From: an uncultured Variovorax sp.
GTDB lineage: Bacteria > Pseudomonadota > Gammaproteobacteria > Burkholderiales > Burkholderiaceae
Assembly (NCBI GenBank): GCA_946478645.1
Contig: CAMLCW010000178.1
Span: forward strand, 1-10,381
Direction of reading: 5' to 3'
DNA length: 10,381 bases
Shown one piece after another: positions 7,909 through 10,381 of this stretch (the first letter of the stretch is position 1; each line of letters opens with the position of its first letter). A program made the position numbers and the translations under genes. The notes under the pieces were generated by a model. The model did not search any database. It had not been told where the DNA came from and was given only the letters and a program-made list of their open reading frames with translations.

Positions 7909-7931
7909 AGAAACGGATTGCAGAAACGGAT
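7909..7931. repeat. Short direct repeat between the SDR and monooxygenase genes
   Basis: AGAAACGGAT occurs at 7909-7918 and again at 7922-7931, a 13-bp period. It lies in the 60-nt gap between the SDR stop and the monooxygenase start. The embedded octamer CGGATTGC (7914-7921) recurs in the operon promoter at 8808-8815. It may be a regulator half-site or chance. Confidence 0.5.
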
Positions 7932-7945
7932 CCGCCGGCAGCGCT

Positions 7946-8734
7946 TCAGGCCGCGAGCCTGGGAATGGCCGGCTCGCCCTGCTCCGGCCCCATGGCCGAG
8001 TAGCCGCCGTCCACCGCCCAGTCGGCGCCGGTGACGAACGAGGCCTTGGCCGAACACAGGAAAGCGACGACATGGCCGACCTCGACTGGATCGCCCACGC
8101 GCCCTAGCATGTGGAAGGGCTTGGCCACCGCATCGGTCTTGGTGCGATTGCCGCCGCTGAGCTGGTCCATCACGGCCGACCAGGTCCAGCCCGGCGACAC
8201 CGAGTTGACGCGCACGTTCATCGGCGCCAGGTCGAGCGCCATGTTGCGCGTGAGCTGCACCAGCGCGGCTTTGCTGACGGGATAGAGCCATCGCCCGGTC
8301 TGCGCCACGCCCGAGGAGATCGACGTGAAGTTGACGATGGCGCCGCCACCCGCCGCCTGCATGAAAGGCAGCACGGCGCGCGCCATCATCGCGGCCGAGA
8401 CCACGTTCACGTCGAGCGCGGCCTGCCATTCGGCGCGCGGCGAAGCGAGGCCGTTGTCGAGATAGCTGCAGGCCAGGTTCACGAGCGCGTGGATGCGGCC
8501 CTCGGCGTCCGCCGCCTGCGCCACGCAGGCCCGGACCGCGGCGTCGTCCGTGATGTCGGTGGCGATGAACGCCGCACCGATCTCGCGCGCCACCGCTTCG
8601 CCGCGCACCGCGTCGATGTCGGCCAGCACGACGCGTGCACCGGCATCGCGCAGGCAGCGCGCAACGCCCGCACCGATCAGGGTCGCGCCACCGGTGACGA
8701 GCACCGTCCTGTCCTGCAAGTCCTTGTCGCTCAT
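7946..8734 (-). CDS. Short-chain dehydrogenase/reductase (SDR), first gene of the oxygenase operon
   Basis: The 262-residue product is a classical-size SDR. It shows the nucleotide-binding start [13 protein letters not shown] (11-23), an acidic residue D39 after the second strand (suggesting NAD rather than NADP), and N110 in LDVN. It also has catalytic S138, and Y151 and K155 in YPVSK. PG-type and C-terminal VDGGYS segments follow. Two motifs deviate: the glycine loop has leucine (L19) where TGxxxGxG has its middle glycine, and the usual NNAG is NLAC (86-89). The likely role is oxidation of the diol or hydroxyl product of the monooxygenase, as for IifB/IndC-type enzymes; the substrate is inferred. 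AGGAGA (8746-8741) 6 nt before the ATG at 8734 decides that start over an ATG 30 bp upstream. The divergent AraC regulator starts 132 bp away. Confidence 0.92.
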   Translation of the reverse strand: MSDKDLQDRTVLVTGGATLIGAGVARCLRDAGARVVLADIDAVRGEAVAREIGAAFIATDITDDAAVRACVAQAADAEGRIHALVNLACSYLDNGLASPRAEWQAALDVNVVSAAMMARAVLPFMQAAGGGAIVNFTSISSGVAQTGRWLYPVSKAALVQLTRNMALDLAPMNVRVNSVSPGWTWSAVMDQLSGGNRTKTDAVAKPFHMLGRVGDPVEVGHVVAFLCSAKASFVTGADWAVDGGYSAMGPEQGEPAIPRLAA

Positions 8735-8776
8735 GCACTTTCTCCTGGTTGGTGCGGTTGTCAATTGGCTGCAGGT

Positions 8777-8814
8777 ACTTTAGATTTGAAGGATTCGCTG
8801 CCCAATCCGGATTG
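8777..8814 (-). promoter_or_regulatory. Operon promoter with palindromic candidate operator
   Basis: On the minus strand a TTGGGC -35 candidate (8805-8800) and TAAAGT -10 candidate (8782-8777) are 17 bp apart, giving a leader of about 35 nt. The perfect 12-bp palindrome CAATCCGGATTG (8803-8814) touches the -35, the position from which an AraC-family activator would recruit RNA polymerase. GGATT also recurs in direct orientation at 8791 and 8809. Binding of the adjacent regulator is inferred. Confidence 0.5.
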
Positions 8815-8866
8815 CGCAGCGCGCTGTCCGCAAAACGCATTTATTCGCTTTTCGACGCTGCCCCGC

Positions 8867-9865
8867 ATGCCCAACGCTGTCGCGCCATCGGCCACGCTCC
8901 CGCTCGGGCGCTACGCCGTCATCGCCACGCCCGACCTCGACGAGGCCCGCGACGAAGTGGCGCGCATCTTCTGTCCGCATCGGCTGCACCTGGGCCACGG
9001 CCAGGCAAGCTTCGATGCGCGGCACCATGTGGCGCCGCTGGGCGAGATCTCGCTGAACTACGTGCAGTACGGCGCCGAGGTCGACATCGACCCCGGCTGC
9101 CTCGGCGACTTCTATTTGCTGCAGATCCCGCTGCGGGGCAGCGCCCGGATCGACTGGGCAGGCCGGTCGTTCACGTCCGACGTGCACCGGGCCTCGCTCG
9201 CGTCGCCGAGCAAGCCGCTGCGCATGTGCTGGGGCGACGACACGCCGCACCTGATCGTGAAGATCGCCACCGCGGTGGTGCAGCGGCACTGGGCCTCGCT
9301 GTGCGGCGAGCCCGCCGGCGACCGGCCGCTGGAGTTCGAGCCCGCGATCGCGCTCGACGAGGGCGCGGGCGCGAGCGTGAAGCACCTGGTCGATTTCCTT
9401 GCGCAAGAGCTCTCCTGCGGCCGCACGACGCTGACCACGCCCTTCCTGGCCCAGGCCGAATCGGCACTGATCCACACGCTGCTGGGCGAACTGCCGCACA
9501 ATCAGAGCGAGCGGCTACGCGCCGGGCACGGCGACGTCGCACCGCGCGCGCTGCGCCGTGCGCGCGACCACATCGAGGCCCACCTGACCGACACCCTCAC
9601 GGTCGACGAAATCGCCTCGGCCAGCGGGCTGTGCGTGCGCAGCCTGCAACTCGTGTTCCGGCAGCACACCGGCCAGACGCCCATGGCCTACCTGCGCGAA
9701 CGGCGCCTGCTCGCGGTACACCGCAGCCTCTCGGCCCCCGCGCACGACGCCACCGTCACCTCGGTCGCGCTGGCCTACGGCTTCGGCCACCTCGGCCGCT
9801 TTGCGCAAGACTACGCGCGCCGCTTCGGCGAGTCGCCGCACCGCACGCTGTTGCGCCATCGCTGA
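8867..9865 (+). CDS. AraC-family transcriptional regulator, divergent from the oxygenase operon
   Basis: The 332-residue product has two parts. The N-terminal region (about 20-200) resembles the AraC-binding-like cupin domain of PF14525-type regulators, with [20 protein letters not shown] (83-102) and [12 protein letters not shown] (111-122). The C-terminal AraC/XylS DNA-binding domain (about 230-330) has the first helix-turn-helix around [20 protein letters not shown] (245-264) and the second ending in [22 protein letters not shown] (303-324). The closing signature is GFxxxxxFxxxxxxxFGxxP-like, with leucine and glycine variations. It most likely activates the adjacent operon in response to its aromatic substrate. 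The ATG at 8867 is the first plausible start; the frame stays open upstream only because it runs antisense to the SDR. No Shine-Dalgarno sequence is visible. An AT-rich patch (8832-8845) may hold its promoter. Confidence 0.93.
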   Translation: MPNAVAPSATLPLGRYAVIATPDLDEARDEVARIFCPHRLHLGHGQASFDARHHVAPLGEISLNYVQYGAEVDIDPGCLGDFYLLQIPLRGSARIDWAGRSFTSDVHRASLASPSKPLRMCWGDDTPHLIVKIATAVVQRHWASLCGEPAGDRPLEFEPAIALDEGAGASVKHLVDFLAQELSCGRTTLTTPFLAQAESALIHTLLGELPHNQSERLRAGHGDVAPRALRRARDHIEAHLTDTLTVDEIASASGLCVRSLQLVFRQHTGQTPMAYLRERRLLAVHRSLSAPAHDATVTSVALAYGFGHLGRFAQDYARRFGESPHRTLLRHR

Positions 9866-9884
9866 GCCCGGCGGCCGGTTTTCA

Positions 9885-9948
9885 TAGAATCGACGCCCTG
9901 TGCATGCCGGGCGGTTGTCCGGGCGCCATGCGCCCCCAACTGACAACG
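9885..9948 (+). promoter_or_regulatory. smpB: smpB -10 box and structured leader
   Basis: TAGAAT (9885-9890) lies 20 nt after the AraC stop and predicts a transcript start near 9897. The -35 position falls at or just after the end of the AraC gene and has no consensus match. The leader contains a stem GGGCGC-CAT-GCGCCC (9921-9935) 13 nt before the ATG at 9949, and has no Shine-Dalgarno sequence. Two further in-frame ATGs (9904 and 9928) lie in the leader. Confidence 0.5.
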
Positions 9949-10381
9949 ATGGCCACCAAGAAAAAAGACACTACCTCCTCCCGCATCGCCGACAACAAGA
10001 AGGCCGCGTACAACTATTTCTTCGAAGAGCGCTTCGAGGCCGGCATGGTGCTCGAAGGCTGGGAGGTCAAGTCGCTGCGCGAAGGCAAGGTCCAGTTGAC
10101 CGACGGCTACGTGGTGATCCGCGACGGCGAACTGTTCGTGGTCGGGCTGCAGATCAATCCGCTCAAGAGCGCGTCGACCCATGTCAACCCCGACTCGGTC
10201 CGCACCAAGAAACTGCTGCTGCACAAGGAAGAGATCAAGCGCCTGGTCGGCAAGGTCGAGCAAAAGGGCTACACGCTGGTGCCGCTCAACCTCCACTGGA
10301 AGGCCGGCAAGGTCAAGTGCGAGATCGCGCTGGCCAAGGGCAAGGCCGAGCACGACAAGCGCGACACCATCAAGGACCGCG
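9949..10381 (+). CDS. smpB: SsrA (tmRNA)-binding protein SmpB, 3' end cut by window edge
   Basis: SmpB binds tmRNA and carries it into the empty A site of stalled ribosomes for trans-translation. The 144 visible residues cover nearly the whole protein (family about 155-160). They include the conserved [19 protein letters not shown] start (14-32), [19 protein letters not shown] (37-55), [13 protein letters not shown] (70-82), [12 protein letters not shown] (85-96), GYTLVPL (107-113) and the basic [15 protein letters not shown] (130-144) that leads into the C-terminal tail inserted in the mRNA channel. The ATG at 9949 gives the usual MATKKK start. ATGs at 9904 and 9928 are in frame but encode an unlikely PG-rich extension. 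In related genomes smpB faces ratA directly; here the oxygenase cluster intervenes. Confidence 0.96.
   Translation, partial: MATKKKDTTSSRIADNKKAAYNYFFEERFEAGMVLEGWEVKSLREGKVQLTDGYVVIRDGELFVVGLQINPLKSASTHVNPDSVRTKKLLLHKEEIKRLVGKVEQKGYTLVPLNLHWKAGKVKCEIALAKGKAEHDKRDTIKDR

Noticed and set aside
8759..8764. Perfect TTGACA on the minus strand before the SDR
   Set aside because: At 17-bp spacing the -10 would fall on the ribosome binding site (AAAGTG at 8741-8736), leaving no usable leader.
8111..8866. Upstream extension of the AraC reading frame
   Set aside because: The extra 252 codons run antisense to the SDR gene and across the divergent promoter. The AraC domains are complete from the ATG at 8867.

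Overview
This is a GC-rich chromosomal segment of a betaproteobacterium, most likely a Comamonadaceae member of the Variovorax type. I infer this from protein similarity I recognise by eye, codon use and the guaA/guaB/DUF4124/rnfH/ratA/smpB gene neighbourhood. No database search was run. The window is almost fully coding and no gene-free stretch exceeds 300 bases.

Left part (1-4719), housekeeping. On the minus strand guaB (IMP dehydrogenase) is followed by guaA (GMP synthase, cut by the window edge), so the two last steps of GMP synthesis are encoded in order. Between them sits a complete two-gene toxin-antitoxin module: a Phd/YefM-type antitoxin and a VapC-type PIN-domain toxin. The toxin stop lies only 4 nt before the guaA start. 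The module has its own promoter, embedded in inverted repeats that could also act as the guaB terminator. Divergent from guaB is a small secreted DUF4124 protein, probably made from a leaderless mRNA. Converging on it is the coupled pair ratA-rnfH.

Middle and right part (4796-9865), accessory metabolism. A minus-strand operon reads SDR dehydrogenase, then a styrene/indole-monooxygenase-type FAD oxygenase, then its flavin reductase, then a dienelactone-hydrolase/NTF2-like fusion. A divergent AraC-family regulator adjoins the first gene. The gene content resembles indole-oxidation clusters (iif/ind type): a two-component flavin monooxygenase oxygenates an aromatic double bond, the SDR oxidises the product, and the hydrolase-like fusion is the candidate for the later ring-opening step. 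The substrate is an inference.

Right edge (9949-10381). smpB (tmRNA-binding protein) runs off the window. In many proteobacteria smpB and ratA-rnfH are divergent neighbours. Here the approximately 5-kb catabolic unit lies exactly between them, which suggests insertion into a conserved core locus. No transposase, integrase, tRNA, rRNA or CRISPR was seen.
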